From Symbiodinium natans (Eukaryota; Sar; Dinophyceae; Suessiales; Symbiodiniaceae), in NCBI GenBank assembly GCA_905221605.1, contig CAJNDS010002677.1:64001-124000 (forward strand): DNA of 60,000 nucleotides. The letters are read 5' to 3'. A program made the position numbers and the translations under genes. Shown one piece after another: positions 12,593-24,200 of the stretch. Every line of letters begins with the position of its first letter. Position 1 is the first letter of the stretch. Below the pieces are notes generated by a model that saw only the letters and a list, made by a program, of their open reading frames with translations, ran no database searches and was not told the DNA's origin.

Positions 12593-13139
12593 TGCCAGGC
12601 GGCTGCTTGTCGTTCCGACTCGAGCCGAATCTGCCTGGCCTTGCCCAGTACCATGCTATGGCGGTGTTTGCATTTGCATCTTGTCGAAAGTTTGATGGGC
12701 AACTTACACAACGCAATTCATACAAGAATGCTGGAAGTGCCGTCGCCGAGTGTCGGGAAAGGACTGAGCACGGTCAAGGACACTGTGCTTAGGCTAACCT
12801 AAAGCTGCTGCAGGAGCCACATCCGAAGTAAGGCAGGCCCATGTGTTAAAAGGAATGGCCGGTCGCGGGGGATAACTGGAAACTGTAGCAGCCAGAACCA
12901 ACCTGAAGCACCAGTCTTGCTGTCTAGAAACCCCATTCGATCGGTCCAAGTATCAGCATCGTGGACTAGACCAAACAGTTGTATTGCTGGCTCAGCAAGA
13001 CAAACATAAGACATGGCTGCTTGTTTAAAAACTTTGCGAAAAGTTGCACATCTCTCACATACAAAACATTTGCACGTCTTGCAGCCCATGAAGCACATTG
13101 TGACAATGGTCCCACGCAGGCTCGAACTGTGGTCAGTGG

Positions 13140-13345
13140 TCATCCGTCATCCTCAGGATCCTCTTCTTTCTTCTCGTCCTCATTCTCCTCTCTCCTGTCC
13201 TCACTGCTGTCCTCGTCACCGTCCTCGTTCCAATTCACGTCCCGCTTCGCCTCTGCCTCCGCCTCCCCCTCCAGCACCTACTCCGCCTCCTCCCCCTCCT
13301 GTTGCTCCTGCTCCCCACCCTCCTCATCCTCGTCATCCTCCTCAT
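13140..13345 (+). repeat. TCC/CTC triplet-rich tract
   Basis: About 200 bp of nearly pure pyrimidine on the plus strand built from TCC, TCG and CTC triplets. Frames across it give Ser- or Pro-only peptides. Low-complexity DNA. Confidence 0.8.
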
Positions 13346-13586
13346 TCTGAATGAAGCCTAGAAGGAAGGATCTACGTGAACAAACTGGTGATACAGTCAG
13401 ACCTTCCAGAAGCCCTGAGACGCTGCCTTCTCAAGCACCCAGTCTTCCTGACTGGAGCCAGTCATCACCTGCGCCCCAAGCACACCGCATGCACATCCTT
13501 GATGCCGGGAGGTGGGAGGGAAGCTGCATCAAAGTTTGAATCCACATGAACCTGCATTGTTTGGAGGTGCAGGCCAAGACAGGCAC

Positions 13587-13631
13587 CTTCTCTGCATGTT
13601 CCATGGCGAGGTGCAGGCGCTTGTACAGTTC
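13587..13631 (-). CDS. Internal exon, unassigned
   Basis: Fifteen codons between CTCGCAG| and AAG|GTGCCT read ELYKRLHLAMEHAEK on the minus strand, an amphipathic helix with a GT donor. The open frame continues on both sides, so the limits could be wider. Family not recognised. Confidence 0.4.
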
Positions 13632-15450
13632 CTGCGAGGTGCTGAAGGTGTCGGAACTGGGGTTTGCACGGCTTTGCATTAAAGCTGAGGGCCAAGGTGC
13701 CATAGATTAGCCACTCATGTCCCCCAAAGCAGCGTACTAGATTGGGGCATACCTATGGTCTTCCCTCCCTGTGAATGAATGAGTGGGAATCGGTTGGTTT
13801 GACCGGGCTTGGTCTTCTTTCACCTGGGATTTCGGGATTGTTGGGATGTGGGCCCGGCAATTTTCCCTATACTTCTATCCGCAGCCGGGAAGGGCAAAGG
13901 GGGAGGGGAGGAGGAAGGAGGAAGGAAGCCACCTTTCTGTTCACCCTTGTGTTCACCTTTGTTTCACCTTTGTCCACTGTTTAATTCGCCCCTTGTTCAT
14001 AGTTTTCACATTCTTTTTACCTTTCTCCCTTCCTCTGTTTACCTCCGATTCGCCTTTGTTCACACTTCTTTCGTCTCCCTTCATCTTTCTGCAATCCTTT
14101 CCGAAAGGCATCACATATTCAGCACAGAATCGAAGCGTCCCGGACCTTTGGGCCAGGACCGACGCAGGTGGAAAGGCGGAGGTGAAGGAAAAGGAGGCAG
14201 GGCGGCCCACAGAGGGGAGGAGGAAGGTGGAAGAGAAAGTGGAAAAAGGTGCGAAGAGGAGGTTGGATGGAAAGGCGGCAGGTCAGGGGAAGGTGGGGTC
14301 GGGTCGAGGGGGGTTGGGTCGGCGGGGTGTCGGGTCCGGGGGGGAAGAGAGGAGGGGCCACAGATTCCATGATCCAAATGAATTCACTCCTACACTCGCA
14401 GCATATCTCATCGGCTCGGCATTGCCATATTAAGTCTAGCACTACCCGGTCACTACCCTTGCTTTGCATCTACCATCACCTTGGCTTTGTATGTGCCTAG
14501 TCCAATAGCTTTGCGTGCAACATTAACTTCATTTGTGTACAGCTCCTTGTGGAGTGGCCTGTGTAGTATCTGTAGAAATACTAAACCAAACTGTCTTAAT
14601 CTTAGCCCTTGAGCTTGGCAGCAAGTCCTGATCCGCAAAGGTCGACTCCATCCACTGCATCAAGCTGGATCCTGCTCGGAGGCCGCGGGCTTGGAAACTT
14701 TTTTGCAGCCCAGGTGCCGTGAAAATTCGTTTCCCCTGTGTGCCCCTGCCAAGGCCTTGGGGCGAAGCCACCAAGGCTAGCTCGGCCTTGGCAAGTCGAG
14801 CCGTGATACGAAATCTGCACAATATGCCAACGCTCCACCACGTGATGCAAACCTTGCACAACTTGGAAATCCACACGGACTCAAAGGCCAAGCGAACTTC
14901 CACCGCAGGCCAACAGCAGCCCAATAGCTGCCATGAATTCAACTGTCCATGTTGTTTGCTGACCCATTCCCTTCCACAACCGAAGACAACAAGAAGGAAA
15001 TGTACAAGCACAAGCTTTTTTCTTATCCATGTTTCAAGTCAAGGCGCCCCCCGACGCAAGAAAAAGCGGCGGCAGGCGGCGCAGCCGGCCAATGCCACGG
15101 GCACGGACAGTGCACCTCGCAGAGGCTCCCCCAGGTCAGAGCTCTTAAAACTCTTCAAAGAAGTCCTCCTTAACATGATGCAACATGTGAGCAGCAGTAG
15201 AGGAGCGAGGCGCGAAACTTAGCAGGGGGACGCACAAGCCCAAAGTGCAAGCGAGCGCCAGTGCTGTTGAGCTACTACTGGGGGGGGCGGGCATTGACAA
15301 AGTACATAATGAGAGCCTCTCACCGCAGAAGCTCTCAAAACCCGTTCTGAATCCAAAACCCAAGATCCTTCCTCCCCAATCTTTCCCACCGTAAAGCACA
15401 AGCCACAAGCCCCCGTCCCCGAATCCCGAAGCGGCACGGTAGGTCGGCCC

Positions 15451-15492
15451 CTGCGCGGCTTGGACAAGAGCGCTGCCCAGGAGTTGGAACAC
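15451..15492 (-). CDS. Short internal exon, unassigned
   Basis: Between GCATCAG| and CAG|GGGCC the minus strand reads VFQLLGSALVQAAQ, fourteen codons. It is short, so the evidence is slight, but it sits among other minus-strand exons. Confidence 0.3.
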
Positions 15493-16170
15493 CTGATGCC
15501 AAGGATTCTCAAGGCTCTTTTGGCTACTTGGGATCTCAGTGAAACGCTGATTGGAGCTGGTGGCGACGAAAACGCTGCAAGTTGTGACGTTGTAGGGTCC
15601 CGGAAACTTGCGGAAGCTTCAGGGGACAAGCTCAAAGGTTTGTGGCCGCGAGTGATAGAAGCCCTCGGCCTTCGCTGCGAAGCAGCCACCTCCGACCTCC
15701 GACACGCGAAGGGCAAGGCGGACTCCCAAAGCCTGACGGGGCAAAAGTGGATGTAAGCAGCTTTGGGGGCGGCACTTCGTCACAAGCCAGGCTTTGCCGG
15801 CTAAGTGAGACGTATGTGACTTAGTGGATGCATCCACTTCGAAGCACGCCTGCGCAGCCACCCGGGTCTCGAGCGCTGCAGCTGTGCCTCTGCACGGATC
15901 GGCATGGAACGGCACTGCCCTTCCTGAGGCCTTCTCCATAGATATCGTAGACACGGCACTCACTACACACCAGAAAGCGCATCCCGGACATGGTGATCCA
16001 GCCTGCAAAGCTTGCAAGGTGTGATAGAATCTGCTCCTGATTCGCCGCCTGCAAGGCACATGAAAACTGCTCTGGCTTCAATGCTGCGGTTCAGATAGCT
16101 TCGCATACCCCTGTCATGCACATAGCTGGTTGCTAGGAGTATATAAATGTATATGACACGCATGCTGATG

Positions 16171-16326
16171 TCAGAAGCCCTCCGCCTGGAGGAGCACCTC
16201 ACTTGGGCTCAACTGCAGCACGCTTCGGAAGACCTGCAAATCTGATCTTGGGCTGCCCATCCGATGCTGAACCAACGCTTTGAGATCCGATAGCGCCTGG
16301 AAGGAATCGTCAACTCTGTCCATGAC
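16171..16326 (-). CDS. C-terminal exon of an unassigned minus-strand gene
   Basis: After a TACCCAG| acceptor the minus strand is open for 51 codons to a TGA stop at 16171-16173. The peptide is rich in heptad-like helices (VMDRVDDSFQALSDLKALVQ, then DLQVFRSVLQLSPSEVLL). This is the clearest last exon in the left half. It may end the DNAAF5-like gene or a following gene; the exons at 16503, 16942 and 17530 are its likely upstream partners. No domain recognised. Confidence 0.55.
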   Translation of the reverse strand, partial: VMDRVDDSFQALSDLKALVQHRMGSPRSDLQVFRSVLQLSPSEVLLQAEGF

Positions 16327-16502
16327 CTGGGTACAAATGGTGGGGCTTGTGGCTTAGACCTTCTCACCTGCAAGCTTCGGTTGGAGAAGATGAAGGTCTT
16401 GCGTTTAGGGGTCCTTCGCCGCTCTCCTTGCTCCTCCGGGTACAGCTGCCTACTGCTAAGCCGCAGACAACCCGCAAGATTTTCGGGATCACCTCATGCC
16501 GC

Positions 16503-16580
16503 CTCATGCCCAGAGCTCCACCGAGGGGCATGGCCAAAGGCTCGCTCAAACAACCGCTGCAGTGGGGGCGCATCTGCGGC
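16503..16580 (-). CDS. Internal exon, unassigned
   Basis: Exactly 26 codons between GCTCAG|GCC and GAG|GCGGCA, so a GC donor with the AG|GC repeat at both edges. It contains APPLQRLFERAFGHAPRW. It lies 177 bp upstream of the C-terminal exon at 16171-16326 and is probably the same gene. A weaker exon-like segment (SLDSLDDDLGPAS) lies further upstream at about 16.69-16.74 kb. Confidence 0.5.
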
Positions 16581-16941
16581 CTGAGCTTACTCAGGTGAAT
16601 TTTGAATCCTCTTCCTTGAATCCAGAGTGTCTCACCCTTCCAAAAGTGCACAGAAACAAGACGGAACAGCCCGGAACAACATCTGAAGTTCAAGCCCTGA
16701 GGCTGGACCAAGGTCGTCATCCAGGGAGTCGAGGCTAGAGCAGGTCACCTTCATCCCATAAATTGTAACCGCTGTTCTGAACCCGAGTCCCTTCAAGACA
16801 GTTTCCGTGGCGGTTCCGCAGGGCCGGGGGGGGGGCTGCACTTTCAAGCGCTGCATAGAACAAACAACATCTGGGGAAGGTTGCTAGGTGACTGATGTTG
16901 CAAGTGAGGCTGCCGTATGGCCATGTGCCTCACATCCAAGC

Positions 16942-17001
16942 CTCCAAGCCAGCGCTCAAAGCTTGCAGGGCGCGCTCCAGCTTGGGGCAGTCCAGGAGCT
17001 C
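16942..17001 (-). CDS. Internal exon, unassigned
   Basis: Twenty codons between TTGCAG|GAG and GAG|GCTTGG (GC donor) read ELLDCPKLERALQALSAGLE, an amphipathic helix. Probably the same gene as the exons at 16171-16580 and 17530-17604. Confidence 0.5.
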
Positions 17002-17529
17002 CTGCAAGAAGAGCAGAGGGAAAGCCAATGAAAGCTCTGAGGCTTCGGGTTTTTTGCGGTGGGTTTTCGGGGGTTTTCGGGGCTTTAATTTTAAATGCGA
17101 CAGTCATTTTTGCACCCCACCCACCCAAGTTGTAGAGTTCATAAAGGACATTTCAGGTGGACAACGCACAGGTGTTTATCGGCATCTCGCTTGAAACACG
17201 ATAACTTCTTCGACCTGAGACTGGAAGAATTCAAAAGCAACCTTGCGCACCAGAAGCTAGAAAGACTCCACAGGTTGCGAGTCCTCGTTATCCCCCTTGG
17301 CAGTCCTCAAGTTTCGGACAACTGCATATAGCCAAACAGCTTTGACAGGCTTATTTAGGATTTGCGGAGAGAGAACCCAAAAATTCCAAAAGCTGGATGA
17401 AACTTGCATCGCACAAGCTCCTGCAAGAACGTTAGAGCATGCCTTGTGTTTTGCACCCCACCCCCCTCCCCTCGCATCTCCCATGGTGGAATGCCATTTT
17501 TCGAACGGGCCTTACGGCCCTAACGACAC

Positions 17530-17604
17530 CCTCATCCGGGGCCCTGGCCCTGGCGCAGATCCCCTCTTCGCCTTGACAGGCTCCGGCAGCTCTTCTACTG
17601 GTGC
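17530..17604 (-). CDS. Internal exon, Pro-rich linker, unassigned
   Basis: Twenty-five codons between CTGTCCAG|GCA and AGG|GTGTCG (GT donor). The peptide APVEELPEPVKAKRGSAPGP looks like a disordered linker. Same strand as the neighbouring exons. Confidence 0.45.
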
Positions 17605-17892
17605 CTGGACAGGGAAGAAGTTGGGCTTGGCGCAAACACGCCTTCTGTGAAGCGAGCTTTCACTTGATTCTTGCACCGCCGGCAATATCTTTCACTCGGT
17701 CTGCTGACCATGGCATGGAGCCTCAACGGTGGAGCCTCGCTTGAGCCCTTCTTCCACACTAGAGATCACTAGGGTTCGCAGATTCACCGCAGGCTTGCCT
17801 TGGATGCCAGCGCAAGGCAGATGAAGAGCAGCTGAGAGACTTGTGACTCCTGGTCCCGTGCTGTCGAAAAAGGCCGTCAGTGGCTCAAGAAA

Positions 17893-18000
17893 CTGGTTTG
17901 GGGTTGAGAAGGGGTTGCGAAGGGGTTGAGAAGGGGTCAAGAAGGGATTGAGAAGCGGGTCGAGAAGGGGTTGAGACGGGGCTGAGACAGGTTGAGACGG
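17893..18000 (-). repeat. Minisatellite of about 11-12 bp, GGGGTTGAGAA
   Basis: On the plus strand about nine imperfect copies of GGGGTTGAGAA occur in a row, with variants GGGGTTGCGAA, GGGGTCAAGAA and GGGATTGAGAA. They lie in a likely intron just below the last DNAAF5-like exon at 18184-18240. Confidence 0.8.
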
Positions 18001-18183
18001 ATCTCCTCTCAACGTGCACCAACGAAGTAAATGTGTCGGGCATTGCTTGACCTGCGCTACGAGTAGCAGCTTTATTGCTTGGTAGAAGTGGTCATGGCGG
18101 CCAGGGCCTTAGGGCTTTAGAGCTGAAGTCCGAGGTGTTGGGATTTCGACCTCGCCGAGACGAACGCACAACATGACAAGCCC

Positions 18184-18240
18184 CTCCGTCAGGAAGGGCC
18201 GGAGGGGCTCCAAGAAGGCCAACAGGACCATCCACATGGC
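18184..18240 (-). CDS. DNAAF5: Probable DNAAF5-like late exon
   Basis: Nineteen codons between CAACCAG|GCC and GAG|GGG read AMWMVLLAFLEPLRPFLTE, which may equal the family's late C-L-W-x-L helix. The donor is not standard. It is the lowest exon I can place in the gene. Confidence 0.45.
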
Positions 18241-21200
18241 CTGGTTGCAACATGCCTGCCTTCTGTCTCCTTTTGCAATATTTGTGGAACTGTCATGTTC
18301 TCAAGTCCAGACATCATGTGAGCTCAGCGCGAGACCAGCATTGCAATGACAATTCTCCAAGAAGCGATGTACACTTGGGCGAGCGAAAAGAGAGAGTGGG
18401 CAGAGGAGATAGAAAGAGAGAAAAGCGAGGCGAGAGAAAAGGGAGTATGGGCAGAGGAGAAACGGAGAGTAGAGAGTAGAGGGACACAGAGCGAGGGAGA
18501 GAGGGAGAGAGAGCGGAAGAAAGCACAGAGATAGGCAGAGAACAAAGGAGAGAGGAAAGAGCATGATGCTGTTGCACAGACTGGCATGGGGCCTCGCGAG
18601 ACTCTGGCGTCGGCGACAAAAGAAGGTCGGAACCATGGATCGCATCCTCGCTTTGCCCCCAGGGTGCTTACGAGTCATTGCTTGGGCCAGGTCTTGGTCG
18701 GGCAAGCTTGGTGTACTACAATGTTCCACCATAAGAAAGCTCCAGACTATCAGATCACCCTGAAACGCTGAACATCGCTGGACGCCCAACGACAACTCTT
18801 TCATAAACGCAGTCAGGTCGTCGATCAGCTCGGGCAGCACAGGCTCCAATTGGCCCAGACGCAGGGAGGGGTCCTAGCCGGAGCTTGGGGTTTTGGGACA
18901 TGGGCATACTGGGCAAGCTTGACAGCATGCAAAAAAAGAATACAGCACACACGTTCTGCTGGCCATGTGGATTGGTTTTCATGTTCGTCGCAACTTCTTC
19001 AGGACTCTGTAAACTTGTGCAAAAGGCACAAAACTCCAGACTCCGGCCTGCCATCCACTCTAAGCCACTCGAAGCCTCAAAAACACCTTTGGTCTGCTTT
19101 TACGGCTTTCACCACCCGGAGTCCGGGGGCTGGATGCTCTCCAACACCTCGCGCTGACAGATGCTCACAAGACAGCGGCTAACTCTCGAAACTACGGAGG
19201 CTCTGCAGAAGCTGAAGGGAACCCGCATGAGAACCCTCATTGTGGGAAGCCACGTCCCGAATCCAGCTCTTCCTTCGTTTGGCCAGTCCCGTCCACTGGT
19301 CGTTTCTTGTGACACTTGCATGCATTTTCGGATGCGACGATGGGTGGGGCCTTCATGACATACGGCTGCAAACAGTTCGAAGACAAGAATCAGAGTTTTA
19401 AATTACCCTTTCAAACCTGAACTCCAAGCCAGTAAGAAGCCAACAAGACGCTCCCTCCCCCCCCGCTATCTGCTAGCACTGGTACGCCTCTTGCAAGCAG
19501 CACAGCAGGTCATCCAAATCACATGTCTAATGGAAAGTCCAGCCTTGGACTGAAAACTCTGGTGTTTGGAGGCTGGCAAAAGAAGCCTGGCCTCGATGTG
19601 CCCCTCAAGCGCCATGCCCAAGATCCGGACGCTGGCAATCCGCTGATCCAGATCCTCAGAGATACTCCGGCACAAAAACATAACAACGACATCCTCAAGC
19701 CGAGTAAGCATGATTCAGAAGAACGCCGGCGAAGACATGTAAAGTTGGGCATGGGCCTATTAGAATTATAGCTCTCGAAGCTGGTCTCGCCCATTGCCCA
19801 CAAGAGCCCGCAAGTCGAGCCAAGCTGCCATGGCGGAGTCCGCATCCAGCGCGCCCCTTGGAGAGCGCCATATGGGGGGTTTCCGGAATTAGGGGTACCT
19901 TCTTGGGGTCCTGATTTGTCGGGAACCCCCGCTATTTGGGGATCGATATTGGGGGTCCCGAATTTTCGTAAACCCCCATAGGTGGGAAGCGCCATGTGGG
20001 TGCCCAGGGCTGACTGGATAAGCACATCCCGAGCGCTTCTCGGCAAGAACAGCTTGCCCTCCTATCCAGCAAAAACAGGCGGAGGAGAAAAGTTGGGCAT
20101 GCAGAGTGAAGACTTGATGCCAAAAAAAGGCAACCCTCCTGCAAGCTCAGAGATCACCAGGTTTTTCTGACACACTTTTCTTCGAGTGGGCGCCCGCGCC
20201 TCAGCTGAGTCCAGAGGGATGCCGGCTCCAGAAAGGCGCCAAGCAGCTTGCACACGGTGCTGTAGGTCTGCATGGCCCTTGCGAAAGAGAAATGCATAAA
20301 AACAATATGAAGAAAACACCCCTAAAGCATGTTAGAGCACGAAGCCAGAAACTTTGGTGTGACTTTGTGCGCATCCGAACTGCTCAGACGCTCGCACCTG
20401 GGATCGCCCGCGGCCCAAGCTCGGCCAGAGTAGAACCTCTGTCGTGGACTAGCTGTAACTTCAAGCGGAACTGAATACTTTGGAAAAATTCATATCATTA
20501 CAAACCGAAAAATAATGCTATTTGTATTTTACACACATTATGTGCTGGTCTTGGTGTTTTTCGCGCAGTGTGTAGCGTGGTGAGAATTCAGTGGCACGGA
20601 AGCTCTTTCAAAGTCTAAGTGTCAACACTGCTGGTGCCATTCACTGCAACTTGTGTTTTCGTGCGGAGGAAAACCTTTCTCAAAAGCTATAACACATCCA
20701 CTCTTTCCTAGCACGCAAAGAGGCTGCCAGCAAACCGCACTCTGCCATCTGCCTTCCTAACAACCCTGCTTTTTGCAAAGATGGGCTCGCTCCTGGTTTC
20801 GCGATATACGTTTGCAAAATTGATGTTTTAGCCCCGGCCAGTCTGGAGATGAGCTGCTTGACCAGCGCCGCCATCATAGGCTGCAGCCACTCGGTGACCC
20901 CTGCGATGTGACAAGGGCTAACAAAAGAAATCGTGCCGACGGGGGTAGATTTGTTCATGCTGCTTGGATTTGGTTGTTCAGCTTGCCAGGCTGAGGAACG
21001 TATCATTGACCGCCCCTCCATGCATCCCCTCTCCGAGAGCCTTCCTCAGTGTACGCGAGGGACATGCACAGCAGGCGGCCGGCGTTCAATGAGGTGCAAT
21101 CACCTGCTATCCCCACTTGGCATTACTGTGTCAAGCAACACGATCGTCGATCTTTTGCATGCTCCAGCAGGTACTGAACCATTAAGGACGGCTTCTGGTG

Positions 21201-24200
21201 GGCAGTTCCTGTTTGCAGAAGCTTTTTATGAACACGATGAGCCAAAAACAACTTATACAAACCTTTTATGTGCTATATACTGATTTGCTTTGCGTCAGGA
21301 TGCTACGTTGGGCTACAAATTCATTGCCTCAGGCTGTCACCCAGAACCTTACAATCCTGTTGGCTCAGACCGAAATGGTTCGGAGCCAAGGCATACCACT
21401 GTGTATTGATGAGTTGCGGAAGTCGACAACGTCGTTGAAGGTGGCCTGGACACGCAGCCGATTGCAAGCGCTACATCTTCGGGCTTCGCTCGGAAAGCTA
21501 TATGACATCTCATGACTCTCATATCCTTGCATTAAACATGTCGTTCTCGTGTTTGTCAGAACCAGAAGCACTACAAGGGAGTCAGTCGCCTTGATAAAGC
21601 GCCGGCTGTGCGTCCGCACCTAAGCGTTTCTCTGGACATCAAACCGTACAACAAGCTAGGCGGCTCAGCGGCTTCAAGAAGCACTGTCCGTTCCAAACAT
21701 GCTCTTACGCTCCCCGCTCACTGTTCCTCTTGCAGCGTAGCAAAAACATTGCAAAACCATGCGTGCTTGAGCGTAGCAGTTTGCTCAACTCCTCTGGATG
21801 ACAAAACAGCTGACTCACGACAGCTTCTGCACCACACTCTGTCGAAAGTAAAGCTGCAAAGAGCCGGCTCCAACTGCAACTTGCGGCCAGCCAGGGGAGT
21901 CAAGTGTGCCCATGGCCACCAAGTCACCCACTGGACCCACGTGGACGTGCTCAGCAAGTGTAAGTGGATGGACAACAGGGGTGACAACGAACATCGGTGG
22001 ATTCCAAGGCACGGCGCTGAGGCGACAAGCTTCAGTGGAACATGTGGTTGTTGTGCAATACTTCCATGCCCAGTCCGAAGTGCCACCGGGGGCGTTGTGG
22101 AGGGGACATTGGTCCGTGCATGCCTGAATTGCCTGCGCAATGGGCCCGGGCGTTTGCAAGCTTCGCGGAGAAAAACGATAACCAAACTAGACTTTTGACT
22201 TGGTCAACATTGTACAAAGACTAGGTCCTCACCTGAGCTTCGGGCCCAAGATCGGGAGCCCAGGCGTGGCCGTGGCAAACGGCGATACACGGCCAGATCC
22301 CGGAATTCCTTACGGTGGCCGTGGGCTTTGCTGCTTTGGTGGTCCAAGGATCCAAGGTTCAGGATCTGGGAAGCATCGGGCGGATTCAAGGTGCACGGTG
22401 GGGCTACATCAGCGACCATGTAGCAATCCTGCCTCGGCCCCCATCGTTCACCCAAAGCCACCGTTCCAGCCTCTCACATCGAACCGATTTCATTTCTTGC
22501 CTGCTCCCTCTGTCGGCCTGAGTCGCATCCAACAAACTTCCGCAATATCGAAACCCCTTGCTGCTGTGTATCTTGCCAGCAGCTGTCACCTCGACTTGCA
22601 GCAGGTCGAATCGGATCTAGAACCAACTTTCTCCCAGTCGCTATCAGCAAGCGCCCTCTTTCTCACAGCAGCTTAGTGGAAAATTCTGAAGTACTTCAGC
22701 CTGAGGTTGTCTGCCCCGATAAGATGTCCCTCTATCGAGGGTGAAGAACGTCGCACAAAGCCCTGCCCAGAATCAACACAGCGACTCTCGGATGTCGCCA
22801 AGGTACGGCTGGGGAGCTCTGTTGGAGCACCCAAGGCTGCAGTGTCAGCGCTATCCTCCAAGGAGCAACGTTCGGCCGTGTCAGCTTTATCTGCTTGGAA
22901 GACACGTGACATGTGCATAGTGGGATAAAGGTGCTTCGATCATGACCCCCATGCCAAGCAAGCCGAACTAAGCTTCTCAAAGTCTGCTGGTACGTGGGCT
23001 CACATCCAAAGCCAGGTGGCTTGGTCTTGGTCGTTATCTTCGTCAGCCTCGCCGGCTAGTTTCTCCTGCTAGCAGAATGGAAACAGGCCCAATAGGTCAA
23101 TGGGTGATTTGGGCTTGGTGCTGAGTGCTTGTGCCTTGCTTGAGAGCCAGGAAATAAGCGAAGCTCATTTTTCTCCCTTTCCAGAAGTGGGACTTCGTTC
23201 TGGGCACCATGGTGCATCTCTTTGCTCAGCTCCACGTCACCTGGACTCACCAGTTCCCATTGGCACTGGGTTTGCATTCACAAGAGCAGGTCTCGTCCTG
23301 TCGTTTGCACTCTTCAGACTGGTGGTCTGCTGCCCCAAGTGCAAGCCACGAAGAATCACTCTGCAGTTATGGGTTTTCAGGTTTTTTACATTCTCGTACA
23401 AGTAGAGGGGGTGGTCAACAAGTAGGGTTCCTGCTGCTGCGACAACCTGTGTATCCGATGGAGCTGGAAATGTACAGCTCGCGTGCCTTTTGACAGCTTG
23501 GAAGCACCTGAAGCAAAGCCCAAGCGCAAACTCGGACGAAACCTTCCTCACCCCACGAATTTGCCTACAAGCACGCCGATCCTTCACAACACGATCAACA
23601 CTGAATCCTGCAAACGCCCAGAAAGACATGAAGATCCCGTGCTCCCGGTGCTGGTGCGCAAGCAGTGGGCGATGGCCCAGGAAGTCCGGACCCTGCGCTC
23701 CAGCCCGCCTGCGAGGGTGACGGCAGGTGGATTGAGGCCTCGGGCTTCGGGCACATGTCGAAGGACTGTTGGGCTCGGATGAGTCGGTTCCAGACGCCGG
23801 GGTCACTTCAAGGGTTGCGAGCTTTAGCACAGAGTCGCATGAAGTCGATTCTTGAGCACAGCTGGTTTTGGCACAATCCTGCACGTCTCTTGACACCGCA
23901 CCAGACTCGCCTGATGTGCCGCGGCACAAACGTGCCTCCACCCCAAACGCCCTGTGCCAGGGTTGGGACTGTGCTTGCACAAGATGGAGGAGGGATGCTC
24001 ACACCGCTGAAGATGCTTCAGTGTCACGACAAGCCCGAGTTTCCAAACCCAGCCTGGAGCGGAAAAGGCACAAACGCGCGGCCGCCGTAGGTCCACGAGA
24101 AGTCGAAACCTCCACCATAGGCACATGATTCACAGACAAGGTCAAGCCCGTACTTGAGTTTAGAGTTTCCACAGGGCAGAACCCTTATATATACATACAG

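Noticed and set aside
13783-14433. A 216-codon plus frame and overlapping frames
   Set aside because: Pyrimidine-rich then purine-rich DNA gives Phe/Leu/Pro then Gly/Arg/Glu strings; typical low complexity.
17874-17889. CCGTCAGTGGCTCAAG as a shortened spliced leader
   Set aside because: Both ends match the leader, but five bases are missing and no gene start follows. Too weak.
23237-23980. A 247-codon minus-strand frame
   Set aside because: Long for non-repeat DNA, but I see no motif, no splice support and no fit to the DNAAF5-like gene. Worth a database search, not a call.
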